Below, piece by piece: positions 26,091 through 34,364 of a DNA stretch of 64,000 bases. Made by a program: the position numbers and the translations under genes. Position 1 is the stretch's first letter, and every line of letters starts with the position of its first letter. The DNA lies in contig NZ_CP159835.1 in the NCBI RefSeq assembly GCF_047731265.1, positions 3,162,001 through 3,226,000 on the forward strand. The letters run 5' to 3'. The notes beneath the pieces were generated by a model, which searched no databases, was not told the DNA's origin, and saw only the letters and a list, made by a program, of their open reading frames with translations. The DNA is from Patiriisocius sp047731265. GTDB lineage: Bacteria; Bacteroidota; Bacteroidia; Flavobacteriales; Flavobacteriaceae.

Positions 26091-27077
26091 TTATTTTATG
26101 TTATTTCTATCTAAGAAATTAAGAATGTAGTTCGCTATTTCATCACCTTTCTCTTCTAAAGCAAAATGTCCTGTGTCTAATAAGTGAAATTCAAGATTCT
26201 TTAAATCTCTTTTGTAAGGATGCGCACCTTCCGCTGGGAAGATATAATCATTCTTACCCCAAACAATTAGTGTTGGTGGTTGATGGTTTCTAAAATATTG
26301 TTGCCATTGGGGATATAAAGGCACGTTTGTCCTGTAGCTATAAAACATAGCCAATTGAATTTTATCATTTTCTGATCTTGTTAAGTGTTGTAAGTCGATG
26401 CTCCAATTATCAGGACTAACTTTAGTTGAATCCTGAACCCCATGGGTGTATTGCCATTTCAAACCATCTGGAGAATGAAAACCTTCTAGGGCTTTTCCAT
26501 TTTCTAAGGTGTAATTATTCCAATATTTTTTAATAGGAATCCAGAAATCTTTAAGACCTTCATCATAAGCATTCCCATTTTGAATGATTAGGGATTCTAC
26601 TCTTTCAGGATATTTAGCGGCTATTCTAAAACCAATGGGTGCACCATAATCCATTAAGTAGATGCTATATTTTTCAACGTTTAATTCTTTCAAAAAGCCT
26701 TCTACAATGTCGGCCATATTATCAAAAGTATAATTGAATTCGCTCATCCTGGGCTGACCACTTCGTCCATAACCTGGATAATCAGGTGCTAATACATGGT
26801 ATCGAACAGACAGGTCTGTTATTAAATTACGAAACATATGTGATGATGTTGGATAACCATGCAACAATAATATAGTTGGCTTGTCAACGTCTCCAGCTTC
26901 TCGATAAAAAATGTTTACACCGTTAACCAGTATATTTTTGTGAAAAGTAGGCTTGCTTGTCTTCTCTATTAAATTTTTTTTTAATTCTTGGTTGTCGCTT
27001 GTGAAAGAGACTAAACTAATGGTTAGCAAGCCTAATAGGGCCAAACTAAATACTGATTTTAAAAATTGAGTTTTCAT
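26091..27077 (-). CDS. Secreted alpha/beta hydrolase, epoxide hydrolase/haloalkane dehalogenase-like
   Basis: A 328-residue protein with a signal peptide (hydrophobic FSLALLGLLTISLVSF). The nucleophile elbow reads LMDYGAP, so the nucleophile is Asp143, as in epoxide hydrolases and haloalkane dehalogenases rather than Ser esterases. HGYP (73-76) gives the oxyanion site, and the catalytic His is in DTGHFALEE (about residue 304). The cap region is Tyr/Trp rich. The clustering with an AhpD-like protein, DUF1348 and a TetR repressor suggests an inducible detoxification unit. A perfect match to the TetR operator palindrome lies inside its coding sequence. Confidence 0.87.
   Translation of the reverse strand: MKTQFLKSVFSLALLGLLTISLVSFTSDNQELKKNLIEKTSKPTFHKNILVNGVNIFYREAGDVDKPTILLLHGYPTSSHMFRNLITDLSVRYHVLAPDYPGYGRSGQPRMSEFNYTFDNMADIVEGFLKELNVEKYSIYLMDYGAPIGFRIAAKYPERVESLIIQNGNAYDEGLKDFWIPIKKYWNNYTLENGKALEGFHSPDGLKWQYTHGVQDSTKVSPDNWSIDLQHLTRSENDKIQLAMFYSYRTNVPLYPQWQQYFRNHQPPTLIVWGKNDYIFPAEGAHPYKRDLKNLEFHLLDTGHFALEEKGDEIANYILNFLDRNNIK
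26805..26820. promoter_or_regulatory. TetR operator-like palindrome inside a coding sequence
   Basis: AACAGAC-AG-GTCTGTT, the same core as the sites at 28211 and 28855, lies in codons 87-91 of the alpha/beta hydrolase. It could act as an auxiliary or roadblock operator. Confidence 0.5.
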
Positions 27078-27102
27078 ATTATATTTATTAAAGGTTGATA
27101 CT

Positions 27103-27657
27103 TTAGGCTACTTTTAAATTTTCCATATTTTGAGCTCTTGGAAAATCAATTTCAAAACCTCCATTATGGTATATATTATTAGTGATTGTGGTAAGTGCAA
27201 CAATTGCAATTAGCTCTGCGAACGCGGACTTATTATAGCCTTCTTCAAAGAAATCATCTACCGCAGTAGCTGTTGGATGGCCTTTAAGGATTACCAATTC
27301 GCTTGCTAATGTTACGAGCGCATTCAATTTTGAATCTGCAATTGAGTGGTCTCTAATATCAAGTGTCTCTTCTTCTGTAAATCCATTCATTTTTCCAATG
27401 GCTGTATGTGCAGAAATGCAATAGGCACAACTATTTACTTGCGATGTTCCGAGCGCAATAGTCTCATATTCTTTGCTCGTAAATTCTCCATTTTTTAACG
27501 TTTCAGTAAAGGCTAAAAATCCTCCTAATAACTTATCAGATATTCCCATAGTTGCATACAGGTTTGGTAACATCCCAATCTTACTCTTTACAGCTCCAAA
27601 AATTTCCTGAGAATTTTGATTTGCTTCTTCCAATGTTAATGGTTTAAATGTTTTCAT
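27103..27657 (-). CDS. AhpD-like/carboxymuconolactone decarboxylase family protein
   Basis: A 184-residue, all-helical protein with the alkylhydroperoxidase core: CxxC with following His in NSCAYCISAHTAIG (Cys77, Cys80, His84) and an acidic residue in the preceding helix. Family members reduce peroxides via the dithiol or act as decarboxylases. The strongly conserved CAYC-x3-H favours peroxidase activity. The next gene downstream, 25 bases away, is the alpha/beta hydrolase; both are probably one transcript. Confidence 0.9.
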   Translation of the reverse strand: MKTFKPLTLEEANQNSQEIFGAVKSKIGMLPNLYATMGISDKLLGGFLAFTETLKNGEFTSKEYETIALGTSQVNSCAYCISAHTAIGKMNGFTEEETLDIRDHSIADSKLNALVTLASELVILKGHPTATAVDDFFEEGYNKSAFAELIAIVALTTITNNIYHNGGFEIDFPRAQNMENLKVA

Positions 27658-27691
27658 GTTATTTTATTTTATTTTAATTTGTTTAATTGTT

Positions 27692-27714
27692 ATAGATAAG
27701 TCGTTCTTATCTAT
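27692..27714. promoter_or_regulatory. Palindrome upstream of the AhpD-like gene
   Basis: ATAGATAAG-TCGTT-CTTATCTAT, a perfect 9-bp inverted repeat with 5-base spacer, about 35 bases upstream of the start codon. It differs from the ACAGAC palindromes, so it may be a site for another regulator. Confidence 0.4.
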
Positions 27715-27784
27715 GTCTTCTTTTGTTATTCCAAATCGAAGTTCTTGATGTATTAATTGGTTTCATATGTATTGGTTTTAATGG

Positions 27785-28210
27785 TTATATAAATTTTCTG
27801 TCGTTTTCTTTAATTTTAACGTCGTTGGCGCTCATATCTCTTATTTGCATCAACCCTTCTTTATCAAATTCCCAATGTTCGTTTCCATGGGTTCGATACC
27901 ATTGTTTTGTTGTTGCATCTAACCATTCATATTCAAAGCGCACTGAGATCCGGTTATCTGTGAAGGACCATAAATACTTTTTCAATTTGTAATGGAGTTC
28001 TTTATGCCACTTTTGGGATAAAAATTCAATTATTTCAGACCTTCCAACAAAAAATTGATTTCTGTTTCTCCATTGTGAATCAATGGTATAAGCCATTGAA
28101 ACTTTTACTGGATCTTTACTATTCCAAACATCTTCTGCCACTTGTACTTTTGCTTTTGCCGTTTCCTTTGTAAAAGGAGGTATTATTTTTCTCATAATTT
28201 TTTTAAACAT
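27785..28210 (-). CDS. DUF1348 family protein (NTF2-like fold)
   Basis: A 141-residue protein matching DUF1348: PPFTKETAKAKVQ near the start, EDVWNSKDPVKVSMAYT, FLSQKWHKELHYKLKK, NRISVRFEYEW and GNEHWEFD. The family adopts an NTF2-like cone fold; its activity is not established, though members often sit in TetR-regulated stress clusters. The start codon abuts an operator palindrome at 28211-28224, so repression would occlude its promoter or first codons. A second ATG at 28195 gives a start five codons shorter. Confidence 0.88.
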   Translation of the reverse strand: MFKKIMRKIIPPFTKETAKAKVQVAEDVWNSKDPVKVSMAYTIDSQWRNRNQFFVGRSEIIEFLSQKWHKELHYKLKKYLWSFTDNRISVRFEYEWLDATTKQWYRTHGNEHWEFDKEGLMQIRDMSANDVKIKENDRKFI

Positions 28211-28224
28211 ACAGACAAGTCTGT
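28211..28224. promoter_or_regulatory. TetR operator at the DUF1348 gene
   Basis: ACAGAC-AA-GTCTGT directly upstream of the ATG of the DUF1348 gene. Same half-sites as at the tetR promoter (28855-28868). Confidence 0.65.
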
Positions 28225-28269
28225 TTTATTTTGATCATATTTATTAACATTTTTAAATAACCCGTCTAT

Positions 28270-28824
28270 TTAATCTAATAGTTTAATACAAGCTCTTTTT
28301 GCTGATACAATAGGCCAATTGTCTTTTTGAATTTGGGAAAGGATAATAGCTCCTTCAATTAAAATTAGAATTTCATCTCCTAATTCTTCTGCTTCCAAAT
28401 ATTTGCCTTCATCTTTAAGTAAACTGCGAATCCATTTTCTAAGATCATTCTTATGAAATATTGCTTGATCTCTAATTTTATCATGATCTTTAGGTAAGTC
28501 GGTAATTATATTTTGCCATCCGCAACCTCTAAAATTTACTTCATTAAGCCACTCTGTTAGGTAATCAAAAGAACCTATCACCTTACCTTTAGCGGTATTT
28601 TGAACAGATACATAATCATTTAACTTTCCCATCCACATACTATGCCTTGCAATTAAATAAGCTACTGCAATCTCTTCTTTAGATCTAAAATGCTGATACA
28701 TACTTGCCTTAGCAACCCCTGCATCGCTTATAATTTGATTAATCCCAGTTTGGTTATAACCCTGATTATAAAATAAATCTGAAGCGGTTTCAATAATACG
28801 CTCTTTTACCCCTAGTTTTTTCAT
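28270..28824 (-). CDS. TetR-family transcriptional repressor
   Basis: About 184 residues from the ATG at 28824 (a TTG at 28839 would add five). The N-terminal helix-turn-helix is clear: ERIIETASDLFYNQGY, TGINQIISDAGVAKASMYQHFRSKEE. The C-terminal ligand domain contains RGCGWQNIITDLPKDHD, as in the YcdC/AcrR-like group. It is followed 60 bases downstream by the DUF1348 gene on the same strand. An ACAGAC/GTCTGT palindrome lies 30 bases upstream of its start, consistent with autoregulation. Confidence 0.93.
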   Translation of the reverse strand: MKKLGVKERIIETASDLFYNQGYNQTGINQIISDAGVAKASMYQHFRSKEEIAVAYLIARHSMWMGKLNDYVSVQNTAKGKVIGSFDYLTEWLNEVNFRGCGWQNIITDLPKDHDKIRDQAIFHKNDLRKWIRSLLKDEGKYLEAEELGDEILILIEGAIILSQIQKDNWPIVSAKRACIKLLD

Positions 28825-28854
28825 ACCACAAACATACAACGAATTTACTATAAA

Positions 28855-28868
28855 ACAGACAGGTCTGT
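28855..28868. promoter_or_regulatory. TetR operator at its own promoter
   Basis: ACAGAC-AG-GTCTGT, a 6-bp inverted repeat with 2-base centre, flanked by AA and AT. It is located upstream of the TetR gene. Confidence 0.65.
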
Positions 28869-29384
28869 ATGTATTTAGCTTTTATTTAACACTTTTAGCA
28901 AATAACCACCATTTACTTATTGTGCGTGGAAGTTAACATACCCTAAACTTCTTGGAAACATTTTGCAAAATAAGTTGAACTGATAGCGTCCGTTTTCTAG
29001 GCTATTTTAAAAATATTTGATGCTTTATTGAATCTATATTGTGTCGAGAAAACATTTGGAGATTTCCCTAGTGTAGGCGTCATCATTCTAGATTGCCTTG
29101 ATTTACTATTGCCTAAATTTTTACTAAAGTCTAACGCGTTCGTGTTTGAATAGGTCCATATAATATTTGCTTATGTCAATAGACCGTGAACACGCTACAT
29201 TTTCAAGAGTAGTTAAAGCAAAAACACCCTTTAAAGTACTTGCATTGTTTTGATTTTAACTTTTACCCAGCGCCTTCACTTTTGGAGATAGTAACAACCA
29301 TTCTTTTCCTAAAAACGGAATCAATAATAATATGGAATGTTTTATTTTGTATTTTTTCAGGAGCTACAATTCGCCTAGGAGAAG

Positions 29385-29515
29385 ACGCTACAATTGTATC
29401 ATTTACCGCTATATGATTGTTTGTGAAATGCTATAATAGCATCGTTTTCTAGAGCTTCGATTAAACAAAATGCCGTTTGTCTTTTTTCATCACACGAATA
29501 CTCAGCTTATAATAA
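29385..29515 (-). pseudogene. Remnant of a DUF4242-type protein
   Basis: The minus strand reads AEYSCDEKRQTAFCLIEAL and then DAIIAFHKQSYSGK before a TGA. This resembles the DUF4242 core (xYWxDExxGxAFCLIEAP...H) but has no start, and the sequence on either side is not open. It lies directly downstream of another broken DUF4242 gene. The rest of 28869-29538 holds nothing else recognisable. Confidence 0.45.
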
Positions 29516-29538
29516 TTACAGTACTTTGCTTATAAAAA

Positions 29539-29817
29539 TCATTTTATTGATTGTTCAGCTGGGGCTGGGCTAATTGTCGTTGTAACTTGACGAATTGAGT
29601 TGGCTAGGAAGCTTGCCTGTTTTGCGTGTTCTTCAGTTAATTCGTTGTTTTCTGCTTTGTAAACGTAGTATACTTTGTCATTCGTAACATCGCTATGTTG
29701 CCATTTTATTTTTGATCCCAATTCCTTTATTATAGAAAGATATGGTTGAGACATTCCTTTTAGTTTTTCAGAAGTCAAATCTCTTGCTCATGGAATATTA
29801 CGCTCGACTACATACAT
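29539..29817 (-). pseudogene. DUF4242 protein gene with in-frame TGA
   Basis: From the ATG at 29817 the frame reads MYVVERNIP, then TGA (29790-29788), then ARDLTSEKLKG and on without interruption to AEQSIK at 29539. DUF4242 members of about 90 residues normally have ERNIPGAG at this point, so a single GGA-to-TGA change explains the stop. The remaining domain (IKWQHSDVTNDKVYYVYKA, EEHAKQASFLANSIRQV) is well conserved. Translation might restart at the TTG at 29778 (79 residues), lacking the first strand. DUF4242 proteins are small ferredoxin-fold proteins of poorly defined function. Confidence 0.7.
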
Positions 29818-30200
29818 TTTAATACTGTTGTTGATTTTAAATGTTGCTTCATTTTTTTTGCTGTGCCTGGGCATAATTTAACGCAAAGGCTATAAGCATC
29901 TCAGCCAACCTTATTTTTTTACCAGTAAATTTTCTAATTACTTTGTTTACTCTTCTACTTTTTCATTGGAAAGTTCACAATATATATTTTAACTATTGAG
30001 GCTTCGAAACTAAAACAACTTTAACTCCAATAATTATGTGTTGGGTCCAAAAACCACAATTTTGATTCAAGGATTTGTTCGTCTTAGCTATTTTACCAAG
30101 AGTATGCTTTCCTCCTATCTGTATAAAATGTTCAAGTAAATTCCATCAAAAAAAAAGATTACTCACAGTCCTTTTTTCAGTAAATAGCTATCTGAATATG

Positions 30201-30208
30201 TATCTTTG
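30201..30208 (+). promoter_or_regulatory. -7 box of the Crp-type regulator gene
   Basis: TATCTTTG fits TAnnTTTG and lies 27 bases before the TTG start at 30235. No good -33 TTTG is visible at the usual distance. The remainder of 29818-30234 shows nothing recognisable. Confidence 0.45.
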
Positions 30209-30234
30209 TATATTCAATAACCTTACTAAAAAAT

Positions 30235-30816
30235 TTGCAGCAGATAAAAACCTACTTAGATCAAATAGCCACAATATCTAAAGAAGATTGGGGGGTCTTT
30301 ATTTCAAAATTGAAACCACAAGTCATTCCCAAGAAATCGATTTTTTTAAAACTTAATGATATAGAAAATACGATCTCCTTTATTGAATATGGCGTAGTGC
30401 GCTTGTTTATTCCTAAAGAAAATCAAGATAAAGAAATCACCTTTGGTTTTAGTTTTAAAAACCAGTTTATTAGCGCCTATGATTCTTTCTTAACACAAAC
30501 ACCCTCTGCATATCAATTACAAGCACTTACCGAAACTAGTGTTTTAAGTATTACCTACAGTGATTTACAGGACGTTTATAAGACTACCCAAATAGGAAAT
30601 CTCATTGGCAGACTAACGGCAGAAAGACTCTTCTTATTAAAATCTAAGCGGGAACAAAACTTATTGAATCTTACCGCAGAACAACGTTATGTGAAATTGT
30701 TTAAAGAACGTCCAGAGCTTTTACAGGTGATTCCTTTAAAATATATTAGTTCTTATATTGGTGTTACTGCACAAGCTTTAAGCAGAATAAGAAAACGTGT
30801 AATCTTGATTTCTTGA
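30235..30816 (+). CDS. Crp/Fnr-family transcriptional regulator
   Basis: A 193-residue protein starting with TTG (QQIKTYLDQIATIS). It has an N-terminal cyclic-nucleotide-binding-like barrel (SIFLKLNDIENTISFIEYGVVRLF, ITFGFSFKNQFISAYDSFL) and a short C-terminal helix-turn-helix (LKYISSYIGVTAQALSRIRKR). No cAMP-binding arginine/serine signature is seen, so the ligand is unknown. The desaturase gene starts 55 bases downstream on the same strand, and the two have similar TATCTTTG boxes; this pairing suggests control of membrane fluidity. Confidence 0.9.
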   Translation: MQQIKTYLDQIATISKEDWGVFISKLKPQVIPKKSIFLKLNDIENTISFIEYGVVRLFIPKENQDKEITFGFSFKNQFISAYDSFLTQTPSAYQLQALTETSVLSITYSDLQDVYKTTQIGNLIGRLTAERLFLLKSKREQNLLNLTAEQRYVKLFKERPELLQVIPLKYISSYIGVTAQALSRIRKRVILIS

Positions 30817-30826
30817 TTTAGGTTCA

Positions 30827-30857
30827 TTGTTTCGTTCGTAAACTCAAAGTATCTTTG
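30827..30857 (+). promoter_or_regulatory. Promoter of the fatty acid desaturase gene
   Basis: TTG (30827-30829) in the -33 position and TATCTTTG (30850-30857) as -7 box, spacing 20. The predicted start lies within 10 bases of the ATG at 30871, so the transcript would be nearly leaderless. Confidence 0.5.
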
Positions 30858-30870
30858 TAAAAAAAAATTT

Positions 30871-31614
30871 ATGGCTACTATAATTTTCGTTTTACTACTT
30901 TGGTACGGAGGCTTATTTTTTCAGTCTTTCTTTTTACATAGATATGCAGCACATCAAGTATTCACAATGTCAAAAACTATGGAACGTATCTCTTTCGTTT
31001 TGACTTGGATTTTTCAAGGCTCTAGCTATTTAAGTGCTTATGGATATGGGATTATGCACAGGATGCACCACGCGTATACGGATACTGAAAAGGACCCACA
31101 TTCTCCTTCGCACGATGACAACGTATTTGCGATGATGTGGAAAACAAAAACCATTTACAGCGACATCAATGAAGAACGCATTATTGTTGATAGCCGTTTT
31201 ACCAAAAATGTTCCCCAATGGAAAGGATTTGACAAGTTTGCTAGTTCTCGTTTTTCTAGATTTCTTTGGATTGTTGGTTATGTTATGTTTTTTGTGTTTT
31301 TTACAACCGCTTGGTGGCAATGGCTCTTATTACCTATCACCTTTTTAATGGCTCCCATACACGGGGTAATTATTAACTGGTTTGGTCATATTTATGGCTA
31401 CGTAAATTTTAAAATGAAAAACACAAGCAAAAATCTTTTCCGTTTTGATTTTTTAATGATGGGTGAAGGATATCACAACAATCATCACAAACACGCGAGC
31501 AGCCCAAATTTTGGTTTTAAATGGTATGAAATCGACATCACTTATTTGATTATAAAAATATTGGACGCTGCTGGTTTTATTAAGTTGAAACCAATTCCTG
31601 TTAGGCGTTCATAA
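30871..31614 (+). CDS. Acyl-CoA/acyl-lipid desaturase
   Basis: A 247-residue membrane di-iron desaturase. The three histidine clusters are present: HRYAAH (23-28), HRMHH (63-67) and HNNHH near residue 200, with hydrophobic helices between. It introduces a cis double bond into fatty acyl chains in the membrane. At 247 residues it is shorter than the plant/yeast delta-9 enzymes but typical for Bacteroidota. It follows the Crp-type regulator, which may control it in response to cold or oxygen. A strong terminator lies just downstream. Confidence 0.93.
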   Translation: MATIIFVLLLWYGGLFFQSFFLHRYAAHQVFTMSKTMERISFVLTWIFQGSSYLSAYGYGIMHRMHHAYTDTEKDPHSPSHDDNVFAMMWKTKTIYSDINEERIIVDSRFTKNVPQWKGFDKFASSRFSRFLWIVGYVMFFVFFTTAWWQWLLLPITFLMAPIHGVIINWFGHIYGYVNFKMKNTSKNLFRFDFLMMGEGYHNNHHKHASSPNFGFKWYEIDITYLIIKILDAAGFIKLKPIPVRRS

Positions 31615-31634
31615 TTTCAAAAAATCCTAAAACA

Positions 31635-31667
31635 AAAAATCACCTGCTATAACAACAGGTGATTTTT
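31635..31667. terminator. Bidirectional terminator
   Basis: 12-bp stem AAAAATCACCTG / CAGGTGATTTTT with a 9-base loop, followed by T-run. It separates the desaturase gene from the convergent alcohol dehydrogenase gene. Confidence 0.88.
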
Positions 31668-31686
31668 TTTATAAAATTAATTACTT

Positions 31687-32742
31687 TTAGCTTTTAATCG
31701 ATTTCATATCAATTACAAATCGGTATTTAACGTCACTCTTCAGCATACGCTCGTAGGCCTTATTTATGTCTTGAATCTTAATAACTTCAACATCTGAGGT
31801 TATATTATGTTTTCCGCAGAAATCTAATAATTCCTGTGTTTCAGCAATACCACCAATTAAAGAACCCGCCACAGACTTGCGTCCCATAATCATAGGTACA
31901 GTAACTAAGGCAGGATCTAAAGGTCCTAAATATCCAAGAACAACCAGCGTGCCATTGGTTGTTAATGTGCCTATATAAGGGTTAAAATCGTGCGCGTAGG
32001 GAACCGTATCTAGAATGAGATCAAAGCGTCCCATTGCATTTTCCATTTGAGCTTGATCTGTAGAAATAATAACTTCATCTGCGCCTAATGTTTTTGCATC
32101 TTCTATTTTACTAGTAGATCTTGAAAACAGGGTAACATGTGCGCCAAGTGCACGTGCTAACTTAATCGCCATATGACCTAAACCTCCTAGCCCTACTACA
32201 GCTACTTTACTGCCCTTGCCTACTTTCCAATGTCTTAGTGGTGACCATGTTGTAATTCCTGCACACAATACTGGTGCGATCCCTGCATGGTCTAAATTTT
32301 CTGGTACCCGCAACACAAAGTCTTTATCTACCACAATGGTTTCTGAATATCCACCATGTGTAGTTGTATCCAAATGCTTATCGTAACCTCCATAAGTTCC
32401 AACCCAGTTTGGGCAATATTGTTCTAAATCTTTTTTACAACTGCTACAGGTTCCACAAGAGTCGACCAAACAACCCACCGCAACTAAGTCGCCTTCTTTA
32501 TAGCTTGACACTTTTGCTCCAACCTTGGTTACCCTTCCCACAATCTCGTGTCCAGGAACTACCGGATATTGAGTCATTCCCCAATCGTTTCGCGCAAAGT
32601 GCAGGTCTGAATGGCAAACACCACAAAATAGGATATCGATCTCTACGTCACTTGCGGTGACTTCTCTCCGATTAATATTAAATTGTTTTAAGTCGGCTTC
32701 GGCCTTATCTGTTCCGTATGCTCTAACACTTTTTACGTTCAT
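31687..32742 (-). CDS. Zinc-dependent alcohol dehydrogenase (YahK/cinnamyl-alcohol type)
   Basis: A 351-residue medium-chain dehydrogenase. Catalytic zinc ligands Cys40, His65, Glu66 (FCGVCHSD and PGHEIVG) and structural zinc cysteines 96, 99, 102 and 110 (CGTCSSCKKDLEQYC) are intact. The Rossmann motif GLGGLGH lies near residue 185. The layout is that of NADP-dependent aldehyde reductases of broad specificity. It stands alone; upstream is the decayed LytTR regulator. Confidence 0.92.
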   Translation of the reverse strand: MNVKSVRAYGTDKAEADLKQFNINRREVTASDVEIDILFCGVCHSDLHFARNDWGMTQYPVVPGHEIVGRVTKVGAKVSSYKEGDLVAVGCLVDSCGTCSSCKKDLEQYCPNWVGTYGGYDKHLDTTTHGGYSETIVVDKDFVLRVPENLDHAGIAPVLCAGITTWSPLRHWKVGKGSKVAVVGLGGLGHMAIKLARALGAHVTLFSRSTSKIEDAKTLGADEVIISTDQAQMENAMGRFDLILDTVPYAHDFNPYIGTLTTNGTLVVLGYLGPLDPALVTVPMIMGRKSVAGSLIGGIAETQELLDFCGKHNITSDVEVIKIQDINKAYERMLKSDVKYRFVIDMKSIKS

Positions 32743-32784
32743 GATATTTTATGTTTTTAACCTTATTATTGTTTGACTTCAAAA

Positions 32785-33475
32785 TACAAAATCACGGCAT
32801 CAAAATCCTATCTAACAGGGTTTTTTTTATATGATTCTCCAATAGAAATTTTGGTGTCGTCTTAATATACTATTTGGTTTCTGTCAATCAACCTTAAGTT
32901 TTAAAATTAATCACAAACAATTTATACACTCTTAAGAAATCACTAGGTAATTTCTCTAAAAATCCAGACAGTATATCTGGAACTAAAAGCATTTGTTCTG
33001 CATATATTTTTACCTGATTGCAGTAGGTTTCAATATAATATCAAAAATCGACCTTTATCATCTTCTTATCGCTCTTCACAAATATGGATGTGTTGGTCTC
33101 TTCTTGTTGAATGGAGGCAATTTAAGGCTGTGGTATTTGCTTTTATTGCACTTTGAAAACTGCCTGCAAGAAACCTTCTTATGAAAAATAGTTTGACAAA
33201 TAATCTGTAACCGACATTTCAAAACTTTCTACCGTATGTTTTGGATATGCTGTTGTGATAATAGCATTGGACTTTTGTTGGTTGTTTTTTATAAACTTAA
33301 GCCTGCAAACTTCGGCATGTTGATCTCTAAAAAAAGAAAGTCAATTTTCTTTTGTTGACTATTTTGGTCGCTGTGAAAATCATCCACGTTATTTAATACA
33401 ACTTTTTGTAAGTGCATTAGTGATAGGACGTATTTATATTTTAACGGCGCGTCTTCCGCTAAAATAAATAATTAT
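32785..33475 (-). pseudogene. Dead LytTR response regulator gene
   Basis: The minus strand preserves a whole LytTR regulator in pieces. Receiver: LFILAEDAPLKYKYV (33471 downward), DFLFLEINMPKFAGLSL then TAA, a frame change, then AIITTAYPKHTVESFEM and VTDYLS. LytTR domain: SIFVKSDKKMIKVDF, TGA, YYIETYCNQVKIYAEQ, FLEKLPSDFLRVYKLFVIN, stops, and finally DDTKISIGESYKKN before 32785. At least five stops and one frameshift interrupt it. It is not a copy of the intact regulator at 20089, because the residues differ throughout. No kinase gene is adjacent. Confidence 0.88.
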
Positions 33476-33538
33476 TGACCCTCCTTTTAATTTTATAACA
33501 GCAATCATTAAAAATTAAATTATTCAAAAAACAGCACA

Positions 33539-33571
33539 AAAAAACCATTACATATACTGTAATGGTTTTTT
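33539..33571. terminator. Terminator after the fasciclin gene
   Basis: 14-bp stem AAAAAACCATTACA / TGTAATGGTTTTTT with 5-base loop, about 25 bases past the fasciclin stop on the minus strand. Confidence 0.8.
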
Positions 33572-33596
33572 GTTTTAAAAACTTATAGTAATAGTA

Positions 33597-34166
33597 TTAT
33601 GACTTAGGCATCACTACGCCATCTAACGCGTGTATTACACCATTAGACGCTTGTACATCTGCAATTACTACAGTTGCTGTACCACCCTCTTCATCAGTTA
33701 AAATAACTTTACCATCTTTTACAGATAATACTAGAGTACCACCCTGAACTGTAGTTACCTTGAAAGCACCATCGTTCGACTTAATGGCTTCTATTACAGC
33801 TGCTGCTTCAAATTTACCTGCAACAACATGATAAGTTAAAATACCTGTTAACGCTTTTTTACTAGCGGGTGCAAGTAAACTTTCAACCGTTCCTTTTGGA
33901 AGTGATGCAAATGCATCGTTCGTTGGTGCAAATACTGTAAAGGGGCCATCACCGCTTAAAGTTTCTACTAAACCTGCTGCTTTTACAGCTGTAACTAAAG
34001 TTGTGAAATTTTTATTACCTGCCGCTACTCCTACAATATTGGGTGTTGTCTGTGCAGTAACTGCCTTAGAAGCTTTTTTGACCATTGCTTTTTCAGACTG
34101 ACCATAACTAGTAATTGTTAATAAACTAACAAATACTAGAATACTAACTCTTTTTAAATTTTTCAT
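33597..34166 (-). CDS. Secreted fasciclin (FAS1) domain protein
   Basis: About 189 residues from the ATG at 34166, which begins a signal peptide ending in TSYGQ. One FAS1 domain spans residues 45-185: TTLVTAVKAAGL, GPFTVFAPTNDAFASLP (H1 motif) and NGVIHALDGVVMP (H2 motif). FAS1 domains mediate adhesion or act as surface proteins; in Flavobacteriaceae single-domain secreted versions are common. It is monocistronic, with its own terminator. Confidence 0.93.
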   Translation of the reverse strand: MKNLKRVSILVFVSLLTITSYGQSEKAMVKKASKAVTAQTTPNIVGVAAGNKNFTTLVTAVKAAGLVETLSGDGPFTVFAPTNDAFASLPKGTVESLLAPASKKALTGILTYHVVAGKFEAAAVIEAIKSNDGAFKVTTVQGGTLVLSVKDGKVILTDEEGGTATVVIADVQASNGVIHALDGVVMPKS

Positions 34167-34364
34167 AGTGTGTTTTTTGTTTAGGTAAATGTAACACAAG
34201 TTATAATTATGTTTAATTTATTTAACAGAAGATTAAACTTTTTTAACATAGTAAGTTTTTACTTTCTAAAATTGCTATGGGCTAAAGGAGTACTTTTGCA
34301 GCTAACAATTTCAAGGGTTCTTTTTATATAGTTTGCCCAAAAGAATGTTTAGTTAAAAGTTTTT

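Noticed and set aside
32993..33184. A 63-codon hydrophobic plus-strand frame
   Set aside because: The opposite strand reads as the LytTR pseudogene, which explains the sequence.
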